Shown one piece after another: positions 21,201-31,329 of a DNA stretch of 64,000 nt. The DNA is taken from contig NW_006921535.1 in assembly GCF_000340215.1 (NCBI RefSeq), positions 4,636,596 through 4,700,595 on the forward strand, written 5' to 3'. This DNA comes from Pseudocercospora fijiensis CIRAD86 (Eukaryota > Ascomycota > Dothideomycetes > Mycosphaerellales > Mycosphaerellaceae). Made by a program: the position numbers and the translations under genes. The stretch's first letter is position 1; the number at the start of each line of letters is the position of its first letter. The notes beneath the pieces were generated by a model. It did no database searches. It was not told the origin of the DNA and was given only the letters and a program-made list of their open reading frames with translations.

Positions 21201-23380
21201 AAGTCTAGTATTCAGATCGTATACATAGAACATATACTAATCACTATTGTAGGCTAGATCTAGCTGCATTAGGTCGGCTGCAAGGTGTCTATATAGAGTT
21301 AGTATCGACACATTATAGTGCCTTAGCCTCCTAGAGATAAGCCTCTTTCCCTTTGCTTGTATATATATAGGACAAAGTAGTGTTCTTAGTACCTTATTAT
21401 TATGTGTATAATCTCTTGTTATCCTATTAACCCTATTAACTAGCTCTTCTGCTCTTTTAGCACCTAGGTGCCTAAATACCTTATGTATTTGCTTTAGTGT
21501 AAGCTTCCTTAGCGGTAGTAGGCGTGCGGAGCGACGGGCTATTACGTAGGATAACTAAGGCAGTTAGAAGGGGTATGAATATAGCTTGCCTTTATCCCCT
21601 GTTAGCTATTTAAGCGGAGGTTTACTATCTGCTTTATAGGTGATATCGAAATAGGGTATGTAGTTGTCCGGTCTAACAAGAGGGACTAGTAGTTTCCCTT
21701 ATAGGTTGTAGAGAACATTATTAAGCTTATTGTGCTTAAACCCACGGTAATAAAAGATTGCCCCTCTAACAATATTAGTATAGAAATTAGGGACATAGAG
21801 GCACTCTTTTAGCTTAATAGTTAGGGGTTTACCTACTACTAACTTGACTATAAAAGATGCCCTTCCGATAGCGATAACTTTGTTATATCTAGTTCCTGTT
21901 GCTATAGTAGCTCGCGGTAGAATAAATATTGCCTAAAAGTTGAAGCGACTAGGGTAGTTAACAATGTTATAGTTAGATCTACTATCGTATATTAGGGCAA
22001 CAAAGGGGTTCTATTTCTTGCTCCTGTTTATAGCTATTAACAGATAGTTAGTAGTTAGTGCTAGAGTAACTAATACAAAGGCTAATAGGTCTAGAGTGTC
22101 TGCCTTAAAGAAGCAGGCTAGTAAGACTTTGTCTAATCTATTGCCTGTTCTAGCATCGTCTCTACTATCTTTAGCCGAAAGTCTATAGTATTACTATACA
22201 ATCTTAATAGCTAGTAGGTCCTTAAAGAACTTAGCTTGTCTTAGGCAGAACCCTTTATTCTTACGTAGGTAGGACTCGAAGTACTTTAGTTTTCCTTTCT
22301 ACTTGTTATCCTTATCCTTCTCTTCAACCTGTTCTCGAAGGCGGTAGTTTACTATAGTACATTTGCCGCGGTTTTTATATGCCTTCTTCTCGCCTACTCT
22401 AGTAAGCTTAGTATATGTCTTTAGTATACGGTTGCTACTATTACTACGGCCCTTGTTCTTATTAGGTTTGTCGTTGTCGTCTATAGCTTATAGAGCGGCG
22501 TTAGCACTAGCTTTACCTTCTTCGTAGATAATGCTAAAAGATAAACCCTTCTTCGTAGAAGTACCTAGCATATTGCGGGCATATTCTCGTACTATACTAA
22601 TAAGTTAATAGAAGTTATTAACCGATAGCCCTACCTAGTGCATTATATAGAGCCCTTTACTATAGGTCTTATCTACATTTGTAACTATAGTATATAGGTG
22701 GGTTACTAAGTTGTCAAATTCCGGGTATTGTATGCGTTTCATTGTCTTATAAAGATTAAGCTATTCCTTATACTAGTGCTCGGGGTCCTTTACCTGCTTA
22801 GAATTTATAAGGCGGTAAAGCTCCTTGCTAAGGGCAGTCCTTTGCTATTAAGTATTAGGTACAAGCTTGTTCTTTAATCGAGTTAGAATAAGCCGTATAG
22901 TTAGTGCTACGTTGTCTATATTAGGATTAGTAATCTCTAAATAATAGCGAATGTCTACAGTTATAGCTAGATATTTAATTGTCTTATTGCGAGCTGTCCT
23001 AAAGCGTTCAAACTCCGCCTTCCTTATATTAAAGTGTTCCTTAGTAAGCTTTGCCCTAGCCTAATATAGGGGGTTGCTTATAAGTTGTTCTATATCGAAT
23101 TCCGGGAGAAGGGGTTGTACTAGTTTAGTTAGCTTAGTCGAATATAGGTTAGCAAGGACCTAGGTCTTATATCTAGTTAGGTATGTCTTAGTTTACTTAA
23201 ACTATCGATCCTAATTATTAGGTCTACGAAGGATAATAAGCTTACTACTACCGAGGCGACTAGCTAATAAGAGGGCTATTAAGGACATACTAAATTCGAA
23301 ACGATTATAGAGGCTTATAGAAGCTTAAATAGTTGTTTTCTTATAGTGCCGATAAGACTATCGATTATTAAAGGTCTTAT
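18290..23380 (-). pseudogene. copia polyprotein: gag, protease, integrase, RT, RNase H
   Basis: Gag-like helices occupy about 23350-22560. A protease-like DSRS motif sits near 22000. The integrase has a His-rich entry (QIHKVFRHLGAKRAEEL, about 21490) and a core ending in TLEQDLAERVGRTI near 20970, the copia E-block, where the nearby second Asp region reads SNNKGG. RT carries FNLEAKQMDAVNAFLN (about 19430-19390) and an intact YVDD at 19142-19163. RNase H follows (YGASNASYSDYTGT and TKSTTKAELLA, about 18630-18450). Stops are TAG/TAA at Gln and Trp sites. Many CpA/TpG remain compared with the gypsy elements, so RIP was lighter here. Confidence 0.9.
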
Positions 23381-23445
23381 AGAATAGAAAATTCTTTCCT
23401 ACTATAGAAGTCTCTAACACCGCGGATTAAATCCGGGCTTATAAC
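23381..23445 (-). other. copia leader with primer-binding-site position
   Basis: On the minus strand the bases right after the 5' LTR read gttataagcccggattt, the position where the tRNA primer pairs. The gga-t/atcc arms inside it could form a short hairpin. The tRNA was not identified. Confidence 0.5.
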
Positions 23446-23612
23446 TATTACGCACAGCGTAGTAGATTACTTACGTAATACTGCATTGCCGGCGGTTGAA
23501 TTGGCTTCCTTGATTGCCTATGTTCTGCTCTATTCTATAGTCTAAAATACAATGAAAATTCTTCAAGCCAAGAAGTCACGTGCTTGTCATATGACTGAGC
23601 TGACGCGTCACA
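23446..23612 (-). repeat. 5' LTR of the copia element
   Basis: Partner of 17133-17301. It contains cagtgg decayed to tagtag relative to the other copy. Its outer edge abuts cttct. Confidence 0.9.
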
Positions 23613-23617
23613 CTTCT
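23613..23617. other. target-site duplication, right copy (cttct)
   Basis: Same 5 bp as 17128-17132. Confidence 0.85.
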
Positions 23618-24190
23618 ACGCCTACCACCGCGGCAACTTCGGCCGCTCGAATGGCACTCCCAGATTGCTGCATCGTCCTCCCCATCGCCTGCAAATAGTC
23701 GACAATGTTGGTGACCCGGGTAGCACCACGAGCGAATGGCCTAACTACTGCTGTCAGTGCCACTTGCGAAGTTCCGTGAATGTCTTTGCTGAGCAGTTTG
23801 ATTGAACTCAGGCTGCGGAGCCGTGCGGCAATGAACTTTTTCAAGGATCGGAATGCTCTCGACGGCTTTCCTTTTGTTTCAATGTGGGCGGCGGCCTCGT
23901 CGGACAACTGCGAGAGGGGGCCTATCGCCTCAGGCTCTAGAATATGATCTCCTGAGCCGGCACGGTTTCCTATTGCACCTGGAATCTGGGCTTCCGCTTC
24001 TGACACAGGTGTGGTCATCCAAGGCAGAGCACCTTCCCAGGAAGGAAGTTCGCGCGTGGCAGACTCGCCTATTGAGTTGGGAGAAGCCATGCCGGACGAT
24101 GATTGTCGAGATTGCAACAGTGAGGAAGTGAAATGCGAATGGAGATATCTCCTGCCGCTGGCGGTGGTGGAGTTTTTGCCTGAGTGACAT
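23618..24190 (-). pseudogene. host gene exon truncated by the copia insertion
   Basis: Open frame of about 190 codons reading GKNSTTASGRR at the 5' end (after an acceptor near cactcag) down to AAVVGVE at the insertion site. The middle has amphipathic helices (RAFRSLKKFIAARLRSLSS) and a long helical stretch before the insertion. It would continue directly into the TM segment of 17127-16016. Unknown family. Confidence 0.7.
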
Positions 24191-24261
24191 TGATTGATTA
24201 GCAATTAGATCACAAAGGTTGTTGAGAACTGATGCGAAGACATTGAGAATGCTGACTTACA

Positions 24262-24410
24262 CCTGCAGGTACCCAGGTCGTAAAGAGTTGGCCGAACTTG
24301 TCAGTATACCTCACGCCACGCATCAGAGAGACATCCTCGGCGGTCAAGCGCGCCGATGCCTCGCCAAGCTCCGGAGCTGGCACATCGCTGTAAACATACG
24401 GGAGGTCCTG
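24262..24410 (-). pseudogene. host gene exon (PYVYSDVPAPELGE frame)
   Basis: A short exon with a clean reading, DLPYVYSDVPAPELGEAS then LMRGVRYTDKFGQLFTTW, ends at gcag followed by gtgtaagt. The downstream acceptor cactcag gives an in-frame join to 24190. It is in a different frame from the Pro-rich exon on its 5' side, so another intron must lie near 24410-24440; its exact ends are not resolved. Confidence 0.55.
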
Positions 24411-24419
24411 TTTCCTGAC

Positions 24420-24872
24420 CCGTCTGGATCAGCTCTAATCGGAAGAGGAGCGTCGGACGGAGGTCGCAACGGTGAGGAGTCCATTGAAGGTGGTGGAGAA
24501 GACCCGTCTGCAGGTCCAGAAGCAGGAGGAGCGTCGGACGGAGGCCGCGACGGCGAGGAGTCCATTGAAGGTGGTGAGACTGAGGGAGACCAGTCTGCAG
24601 GTCCCGAAGCGGGAGGGCCAAGTGCAGGTGGTAACGGCCTCCAGCTTGAAGGCTCCCATGCGCCGTCGAAATAGCCTCGGACAGCTGAGCCTTCTGATGG
24701 AGATATGATTGACGGCGGAGTAAGCGGATCTCCTGCAGTCGTTGGTAGTCTCGGAGTAGTCCAGCTCCGTGGCCAAGTCGAATGACGGATCGGACCAGCA
24801 GGTGATCCGAAAGAGGATGTGGACCAATGTGGTGATGGCCAGTCTGGAGTGATCATACTGGGACTTTTCCCA
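24420..24872 (-). pseudogene. host gene exon, Pro/Ser-rich with an 81-bp repeat
   Basis: The frame gives GKSPSMITPDWPSPHW then a long Pro/Ser/Ala-rich region. Two tandem copies of an 81-bp unit (starting 24451 and 24532) encode PPASGPADxS and SMDSSPxRPPSDA blocks. The 5' end joins the previous exon through an intron at about 24873-24982 (gtaagt to tttgtag), keeping the frame as PPV-GKSP. Low complexity makes the 3' splice site uncertain. Confidence 0.55.
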
Positions 24873-24982
24873 CTACAAAGAATGTTTGTCAGTGTCTCGA
24901 GCCAGAATAGCAGCAAAAGCTACGACAGTGCACCTGCGAGCTGGCACGAAGGTCAGTTATGACAGCTCAATGATCGACTTAC

Positions 24983-25335
24983 ACGGGAGGCCACCAAGGC
25001 TTCGTTGCCATAATACCGAATGGCAGAACTGCAACAAATGCTCCTCCTAATGTTCCTAGGATAATGCCGACTTCTTTTCCTTTCTCATCATTTAGCTGTT
25101 CACCGCGCTTGACAGGCTGAGCGCCTGCTGAGGTCGACGGTTTCTCTGGTGTCGACTGATTCGTAGCAGCTGCGCCATTAGTACGTTCCATGGCGATACT
25201 TGCCCAGGATCCCGCTAATACTGAGACCAGATCACCGGCAGGCCGCACATAGATGCCGGCGCCTGTTATGCGACCATAGCGGTCGACGGTCTTTGAGTTG
25301 ACATAGCCGAGTTTGTCTCTGAGCCCAGGCGGCAT
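24983..25335 (-). pseudogene. host gene exon with first TM segment
   Basis: The open frame starts MPPGLRDKLGYVNSKTVD. The first Met is probably internal, since an intron (25336-25417, gtgatt to ctcttag) joins it in frame to AKQK of the preceding exon. It contains a Ser/Thr/Pro-rich stretch and a clear hydrophobic helix (VGIILGTLGGAFVAVLPFGI) followed by KPWWPP. Confidence 0.7.
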
Positions 25336-25417
25336 CTAAGAGCAAATGTTAGTATAAGCCGAACACAAATTTCACTGAGCATGTCGTCAGACTTGTATTT
25401 GCCTGAAATGTAATCAC

Positions 25418-25800
25418 CTTTTGCTTCGCGTCAGTGGCCACATTGTTGTGGACGAGGAACCCGTTGACTCGGTTGAAGCTCTAAAGGCTGTAGCGCATCT
25501 TGGCCTCAATCATCTTGACAGCTTGCGATCGTGCTTTCGCCTCCAGATACGCGCCTGCAAGATTTTTCTGAAGCTTTTTCTCCCAGCTAATACCCAAATG
25601 GTGCCTCCATTTGCCTTGCTCGGGGAAGATATTGTCATGGTCCCATCGAGTGCCTTCGCTGATATGTTTGAGCAAGAGGTAGATTGGCTCGTATTCCTTG
25701 AATGCGCCAGATCGGAATCCATGAAAGAGTGCAGCGATAGTTGGCGAGATATGGTCTTGCCCAGCCTCTTGTACTGGGCAGAGATACGGATCGCCCACAC
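25418..25800 (-). pseudogene. host gene exon with an internal TAG
   Basis: The frame reads GDPYLCPVQEAGQDHISP and continues through KMRYSL to TAG at 25481-25483, then goes on without a break as SFNRVNGFLVHNNVATDAKQK up to the splice donor. The protein-like continuation argues that the TAG is a recent change, most simply CAG to TAG in a CpA context. The N-terminal end meets a TAA in this frame near 25810. Confidence 0.65.
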
Positions 25801-25925
25801 AGATACAGTCTTATATGCACAGCGCAGCATTGGAGTGTGGTGTTGAAATATGGTTTATCGTCTTCCAGATGCAGAGCAGATGGTTGGGCCCAGCTCTCGG
25901 CCAGAGCCGTGTCCTTTCTGCAAGC
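25800..25925 (-). pseudogene. probable upstream exon of the host gene
   Basis: A different minus frame gives KDTALAESWAQPSALHLEDD then KPYFNTTLQCCAVHI, which looks like real protein with a glycosylation site. A possible acceptor (cttgcag) lies at its 5' side. It meets the next exon with a one-base frame shift near 25800-25815: either a very small unrecognised intron or a frameshift mutation. The gene start was not found. Confidence 0.45.
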
Positions 25926-26332
25926 GGGCCGGTCGATTCTTCTTCGTTCCTTCGCTCAGGCTGTGTCTTGGCACAAGCCCGTGGAAGTTTCCGAATGTGC
26001 TGCGACTTTTTGGCTGCGCGCCGACGAACAATACCGTTTGTGGGTATGGTTTCCGCCAGCGCACAGCGAATTTGCGTGGCCAAGCAGGCAGTAGAACTAC
26101 TTGTGGCTCGTTCTGAGTGCTTCCTTTCCGAATTCATCGTCCTGGGCGTCGTTAGTTGTTCCTTCCCGTCCTCGTACTGCCACTCATGCATCCACATGGC
26201 ATACTGGCGGCGGCAGGCTTCATCGCTTGCGCCTACACAGGTAAGTTCTTGGCAGATGCGCCTCCAGGGAATCTTGGGCCGGCGGCATTGCCATAGTGCG
26301 CTTCGCCCTATCTCTACTTAGACTAGTAACAA
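25926..26332. other. 5' flank of the host gene, assignment unclear
   Basis: Normal composition to about 26310. The plus strand has a possible small first exon at 26189-26240 (MHPHGILAAAGFIACAYTG, then gtaagttctt), which looks like a signal peptide followed by a splice donor, but nothing downstream survives to confirm it. On the minus strand open frames exist without clear coding texture. Confidence 0.35.
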
Positions 26333-26560
26333 TGTTACGATATGACACCATTGCATGTACGATAGCAGGCAGCGGTCACTATCGACCGCTGCGGTCGCTA
26401 TTGCTACTAATAGTAGGACTATTATATAGATAGCTTGCCTCGCGGTACTTTAGAGAATGTATTAACTTTTGTACTATATAACTGTTACGATACCTTCGTA
26501 CTGTAACCGTATGCCTAGTAACTTAGCAGCTTCGCTTAACACTTAGTTAGCTTCTATACT
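26333..26560 (+). repeat. probable 5' LTR and leader of element A
   Basis: Begins tgttacgata. An inverted repeat (agcggtc, then gaccgct) sits at about 26371-26391. A related tgttacgata occurs at about 26482. The LTR end and primer site are not resolved because the other LTR is outside the window. Confidence 0.45.
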
Positions 26561-26599
26561 AACTACTAGTCCTCTACCCGAATCGACCCTAGTTATTAT

Positions 26600-29500
26600 A
26601 GCTACGACGAGAATCGACGCGATTAGCTATAAGTCCTACCGATCTTCCGCCGATTACTACGATTTAACTTCTACCCGTTACGACGGTACCTATTCGATTT
26701 ACTACCCTTCCGTACTATACCCTACCGACGCGCGAGCGCCTTATCGGCGATCCTATTAGTACTCCGAGGAGATAGTAGTAGTAGTTTCTACCTTTAGTAG
26801 CAATTGCCTACTATACCTAGGTCTAGGGGTAGCTACTTTCCCTAGGAGGACCTGCCCTAATAAGCTACGCTCCTCCGCCTTTAGTCGGTTCTCCGTTATT
26901 ATCCTCTATCTAGAGACTATCTCGCCTCTACCCTCTTACTAATAGTTTACCTACTTGCCGTAGCTCCTTCGGACTCGCTTCTAACTCTAGTAGAAGCCTC
27001 GAAATTAGCTAAGCTAGCGGTTTAACCGCTGCCCTAGTACTACAATCTCGGATTGCTAGATATAGAGCCCTATATCCTACGTATCTATACCTATATTTAG
27101 AACTACGCCGATTATAGCGAGAACTTCGCGACCTAGCTTAGGGCAAAGTACGGCCGAATCGACTTGCTTACCTTATACGTTCTATACTATTACCCGCTCG
27201 TAGGAAATCCGCCGCCTCTATAGGCTAAAATCGAGGAACTCTACCTAAACGCTCTTAACGGTTACAACTTCCTAGGGTAGTAGGTAGTAGATAAAGGAAT
27301 TCTAACTAAATCGGTTAAGGAGCTTAAAGCCGCGCTCCTAACAGTGCGCGATTTACGCTATTACCGTTAATTCTACCCGGATATCTATCTACTATCTATA
27401 GTAGAGTAGCGCCTACCGGCCCGACCGGCTTAAGTTCTACCGTAGCCTACGGTTTCGCCTATTACTACGGTAGAAACAACCGTACCGCCGGAATAGCGTC
27501 CCGGTTCGCCTAATAGCTCGCTAGAATCGGTTTTCTTACGGAGGCTACTTAAGCTACGATACCCGGCGGACGAGAATCCTTAGAAGCTAAGGGAGCCTCT
27601 ACCTAAGACTTCCCCTAAGGAACCGTTAACTAGGTCTTCCGATCTATCGACGTCGCCGTTCTAGGATATCGGTCGCGGCTAATTGCCTCTAATAAACGAC
27701 GGCCTCGCCGACCTATAGGCTAACGAGCCGCGTAGTCGTTTCTAATATCGTACCCCGGTAGATACCTCGTAGACAACCGAGGAGATCGATAGGGCGAATA
27801 TCGCTATATAATAAAACTATTAGCGTCGAGATTATCTTCGCGAATTAGCTAGACGGAGAGGAGTCTATCTTAACGAAGTTATATTAGACTTTCTAATAGA
27901 ATAGGCGATTTTACCGCTATCGGCTACGCGTAAGCTAAGTCCGCCCTAGCCGAACCTAGGTTAATACGATTACTAGTAGAGGGCAGACGTATATATAAAT
28001 ACCCGTAGGTATAGCCGCTTACGTCGGGGCGGGTTTATACTAGGCGATCCGCCTAGCAATCCGCCTAGTAATCCTCCTAGTAATCTACCCGGTAATCCTC
28101 CTAACGATCCTCTACTACCGCTACCTAGTAACTTCGATTCGGGTAATTCCTCTCGTAAGCCGACGTAGGGTTAGCCTTTACCCTTTCCGCTATTAGACTT
28201 ATAGGGTCTACTACGGGAAGGTAAGAAGCAACGCCGGAAGCACTATCGGTATAGGGATAATCCGAGTAAGGATAGATCCTTATTAGATAGTAAGGATTCG
28301 GACGACTCCGATTAATTCTCGTCGGATAACGACAGCTCCTTAGATACTAGTTATTATAGATACGCCCGCCGTCGTAGATACTATTAGTATTATCGGAACT
28401 ACGTCGCGGAATCGCTAGTTTCTAAAGCGAGTTATATCTAGGGGTACTACGCCCGCCCCTAGCGGCTATAGTTCGATCTAGCGTATCTTAGGTTCTTCGA
28501 TCCTCTACTTAGCGTTATAGATTACGGCGAGGGAGACTACGCTTTAGTCGGAAACAAGATAATATACCGTTCGGTATATACTTTTATCGAAGCGGCTAAG
28601 GATTATACTTATATTATAGGGCGAGAGACAGTTCGTCTTAACCTCTTCCTTTACTTTCGAGAGGTAGCGCTTAGTTAGTATTATAGTTACCTTTCTAGCC
28701 GCAACCGAGTAAAGCTCTACGGCAGATACGGTCTAAAGCGCTAGGAACGTTATCTTAGTAAGAAATAGAAGGTCCCTCCGATAAAGGCGATAGATCTCCT
28801 CGATAAGTAACGCTACGACTAGTAGGATATCGCTTTAGGGCGTTTAGTAACGGACTTTATTATTAAGACGGTGCGACTCGCTAAGGATACCGGTATACGG
28901 AAATCGAACCGGCTCTTAGAAGCTTATCGTCGAATAGACCCGCGCCTCTAATTAAATATAGACGAGCTAAATTGTCGTATAAAGGTCGATAAGTAGGTTA
29001 CGTACTACGAGAAGCAGGCGTTAATCTAGGAGTATATACTTTCGTCCTCGTCTAATCGCCGCTAAGACGCTACGACTAGGAACAATAGCCGCGCTAGTAA
29101 GGCTACCTAGTAGAACTAATACGAAGGGAACGCCTCTTATACCCTAGCGAGCTTCGCTCTAGTAAGAGTATCCTCTAACTATCGGAACCGCGATATCGAC
29201 CGACCGAACCTACTACGCCTTACTAACGCCTATTAGCAGAATCGCCTACCTAACGCCCCTTAGTAGAATCGCCTACCGCTAGTAGGAAATAGTAAAGGAC
29301 CGTCGAAGGGTAGTAGCCCTATCTTCCTCCCGAAAGACCTAAAGCAAGTCGATTTGCGCCTATTTAATCGATAGAATAGAAAGCGTAACGATCGAGCTCG
29401 TAAGTAGGCTAACTTTGCCGATAATAGTAAGAAAGCAAGCGATACTATAAATAATACTAACTAAGCCGACGACGGCTATTAGGAGGATAGTTAGGAAGAT

Positions 29501-29880
29501 AATAGAAGAACCGACGCGGATAATTATAGCTATTTTAGTAACGCCGGAGAAGACGCCGACTACTTTACTAACCTATACGACTCCGATCTAGGCTTAGGAG
29601 CTTACTTTATAGGCATAGGCGACCGCTCGCTATTAGCGTTAAACTCGGTACTATAGGCTAAAGCGTCCCTACTAGCGGCGATTTAACTATTTGCCTCTAT
29701 AAAGCACGCTTGCAAGGTCTATAGGAGGCGATTTAAGTTAGGCAACCTTCTATACTAGCATATTCGTAAGGAGTATATAGGGGCGACGACGCCTTCTACT
29801 ATTATCGAACGCGTATCGGCAAACCCGGAAGTAATTTAGTCGAAGGCGCCTCCGTTAGCTTAGTAAGGTTACGTATTCTA
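26600..29880 (+). pseudogene. gag of element A
   Basis: Read through RIP stops, the block gives a long hydrophilic protein: an early helical part around 27060-27400, Pro/Ser/Arg-rich linkers (repeated PPSNP around 28060-28110), then helices around 28500-29000 and an acidic stretch (29480-29600). It resembles gag-type proteins of fungal gypsy elements in placement and texture rather than by a motif I can name; no intact zinc knuckle was located. Confidence 0.6.
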
Positions 29881-30258
29881 GAATTAGTAATATATAACTT
29901 TCCCTCTTCGGTTATTACTATCCGGTATATCTGTATAGGTCTGCCTAGATACCGGCTATACGCTTACTATTACGGAAAAGGACTTCGTTTTAAGCTATCG
30001 CCTAGACGTAGAGATATATAAGCTATACAAACCGATCGAAATCGGCGGCATTGCCGGCGCGTATCGCTCTAGGGAATACGTCGTATTAGACATATTTATC
30101 CTAGTAGCGAAGACGGACGGTATAGTCTCCCTAGTACGAATAACTCGTAAGGTTTACCTAGTTCCTAAACTAAAGGCAAAAATCCTAGTTAGTATAGATA
30201 CGATTGCTCTAGAGGGAATAAAGATCGATGTTCCCGTACGGACGGTTACTATAGCTAG
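29881..30258 (+). pseudogene. aspartic protease of element A
   Basis: VCLDTGYTLTITEKDFVLS has an intact D-T-G at 29948-29956. Later strands follow (IEIGGIAGAYRS, VVLDIFI, VYLVPKLKAKILVSIDT), typical of a retropepsin-like domain with its second psi loop. The frame runs to the ctag target site of element B and resumes at 61525. Confidence 0.8.
30255..30258. other. target-site duplication of element B, left copy (ctag)
   Basis: ctag precedes the LTR here and follows the other LTR at 61525-61528. Confidence 0.7.
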
Positions 30259-30538
30259 TATTAGCTAGTAACCGGCCCTACATACCTAGGCTGAGTTTTA
30301 AGCCTATATAAGAGGCCTCCTTCTATATAGTAGATAGAGCACTAACCTCGTATAGCACATTGTTTATATTACACTTCTATAATACCTATATTACAGGGCT
30401 CTAGTTATTAGCCTAAGCAACCGTCTTGTTATCCTATTATACTAAACATAGCTGCCTATATTGCTATAGGTTATATTACCCTCGGTAGCCTATACTATTA
30501 CTATAGGTAGTAGTAGTAGTTTTAGTTTCCGTCCTTTA
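30259..30538 (+). repeat. 5' LTR of element B
   Basis: Aligns over its whole length with 61245-61524. Starts tattagctag (TG decayed to TA) and ends cctttatail-like in ..gtccttta. Differences between the copies are almost all transitions at CpA/TpG in both directions. Confidence 0.9.
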
Positions 30539-31188
30539 TTAGAGCCGAAGGTAGGGCTATCTCTTTATATCTAATAGGTTCGGATATGTTAAAGGTAGTC
30601 TCTAGGCACGAATAGCTATAACCGAAGCGAGGGTACGATAAGAGCCTACGATACGGACGATACCGAAGTATCTTAAGGGGCTATTACGACAAGTAGAGAA
30701 ACCTCTTAACGAGGGCATCGCTTTAACCCCGAAAAGCTACAAACCCTTAGGACTGTTATAGCTTAGGGCCTAGTCTATAGCTATAGCTAGCTTCTAAGGA
30801 CTCGGCTCCGGGTCGAAGACCTATTTAGCACCGCTTACTCGAGATAAGCCCCGTCTAAGGAGGAGATAGACTAATTACCTATCGGCCTTGCTTAGTTTGC
30901 TAAGACTATTAATTAATAGCAAATACGGCTTGCAGGTCGGATAGCCGGGGAGTCCCCTATTAATCGGGTAGGGCGTTCCTAGATTCGCAGCCTCGCTTAG
31001 ATAGTGCTTAGCCTTCTACTAGAAAAAGAAGGCTACCGCCCCCCTGCCTAGCTAAAGGAGATACGAGCTAGTTTCTAGGATCTAGGTGTAAATAGAGATT
31101 GCAGTCTCTCCCTCCGAGCGGCTTTCGTCTAACAATACTAAACTAAGCTCCTAGAGGTAGTTAGGCGACCCCTAGGAGGCTAAATCCT
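30539..31188 (+). other. element B leader with primer-binding-site position
   Basis: Starts ttagagccgaaggtagggct, which is nearly the same as the bases after the 5' LTR of element C (44038 on). The rest is non-coding by eye. Confidence 0.6.
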
Positions 31189-31212
31189 AATGCTACCCCG
31201 GGGGTAATACTA
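31189..31212 (+). repeat. inter-ORF motif of element B, copy 1
   Basis: aatgctacccc then gggggtaatacta; most diverged of the four copies. It lies between the leader and gag. Confidence 0.7.
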
Positions 31213-31329
31213 GGAGAAACAGCCTAATATACTATTCTCTCGCGTAGCAATATTATAACAAACTAAACAAACTAAAGACACTAAAAACACTTTCCTATAG
31301 CATTTCATTTCAACTATTTTATAACAATC

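Larger units (their letters stand above)
17133..23612 (-). mobile_element. full-length Ty1/copia retrotransposon, minus strand, RIP-inactivated inside
   Basis: Two LTRs of 167-169 bp bound the element in the same orientation, with cttct on each side. On the minus strand it begins TGTGACGCG and the LTR ends in ATA, probably from ACA. Internal order on the minus strand is gag, protease, integrase, RT, RNase H, the copia order. The interior is RIP-mutated but the LTRs and the adjacent 3' end (17302-about 17430) are nearly untouched. It lies inside a host gene. Confidence 0.92.
16016..25925 (-). pseudogene. multi-exon host gene for a predicted membrane protein, split by a copia element
   Basis: This is the only non-RIP gene in the window. 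Exons read from right to left: about 25925-25800, about 25798-25418, 25335-24983, 24872-about 24420, about 24410-24262, about 24190-23618, and, beyond the copia element, 17127-16016. Removing the element and one cttct copy joins the last two in frame. The product has two hydrophobic segments (IILGTLGGAFVAVLPFGIMA and AAVIAFAIGGAIIVIADL), a Pro/Ser-rich repeat region between them, and a Cys-containing, N-glycosylation-rich C-terminus. I do not recognise the family. Three lesions are seen: the insertion, an in-frame TAG at 25481, and a one-base frame disagreement near 25800. Confidence 0.65.

Noticed and set aside
24219..24674. Plus-strand ORF of 151 codons and other overlapping frames in the Pro-rich exon
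   Set aside because: High GC and the 81-bp repeat keep several frames open. Splice signals and frame continuity support the minus strand.
25815..26321. Plus-strand ORF of 168 codons
   Set aside because: No domain or coding texture; it overlaps minus-strand sequence with better protein-like reading. Only a possible signal-peptide exon at its end is kept as a low-confidence note.
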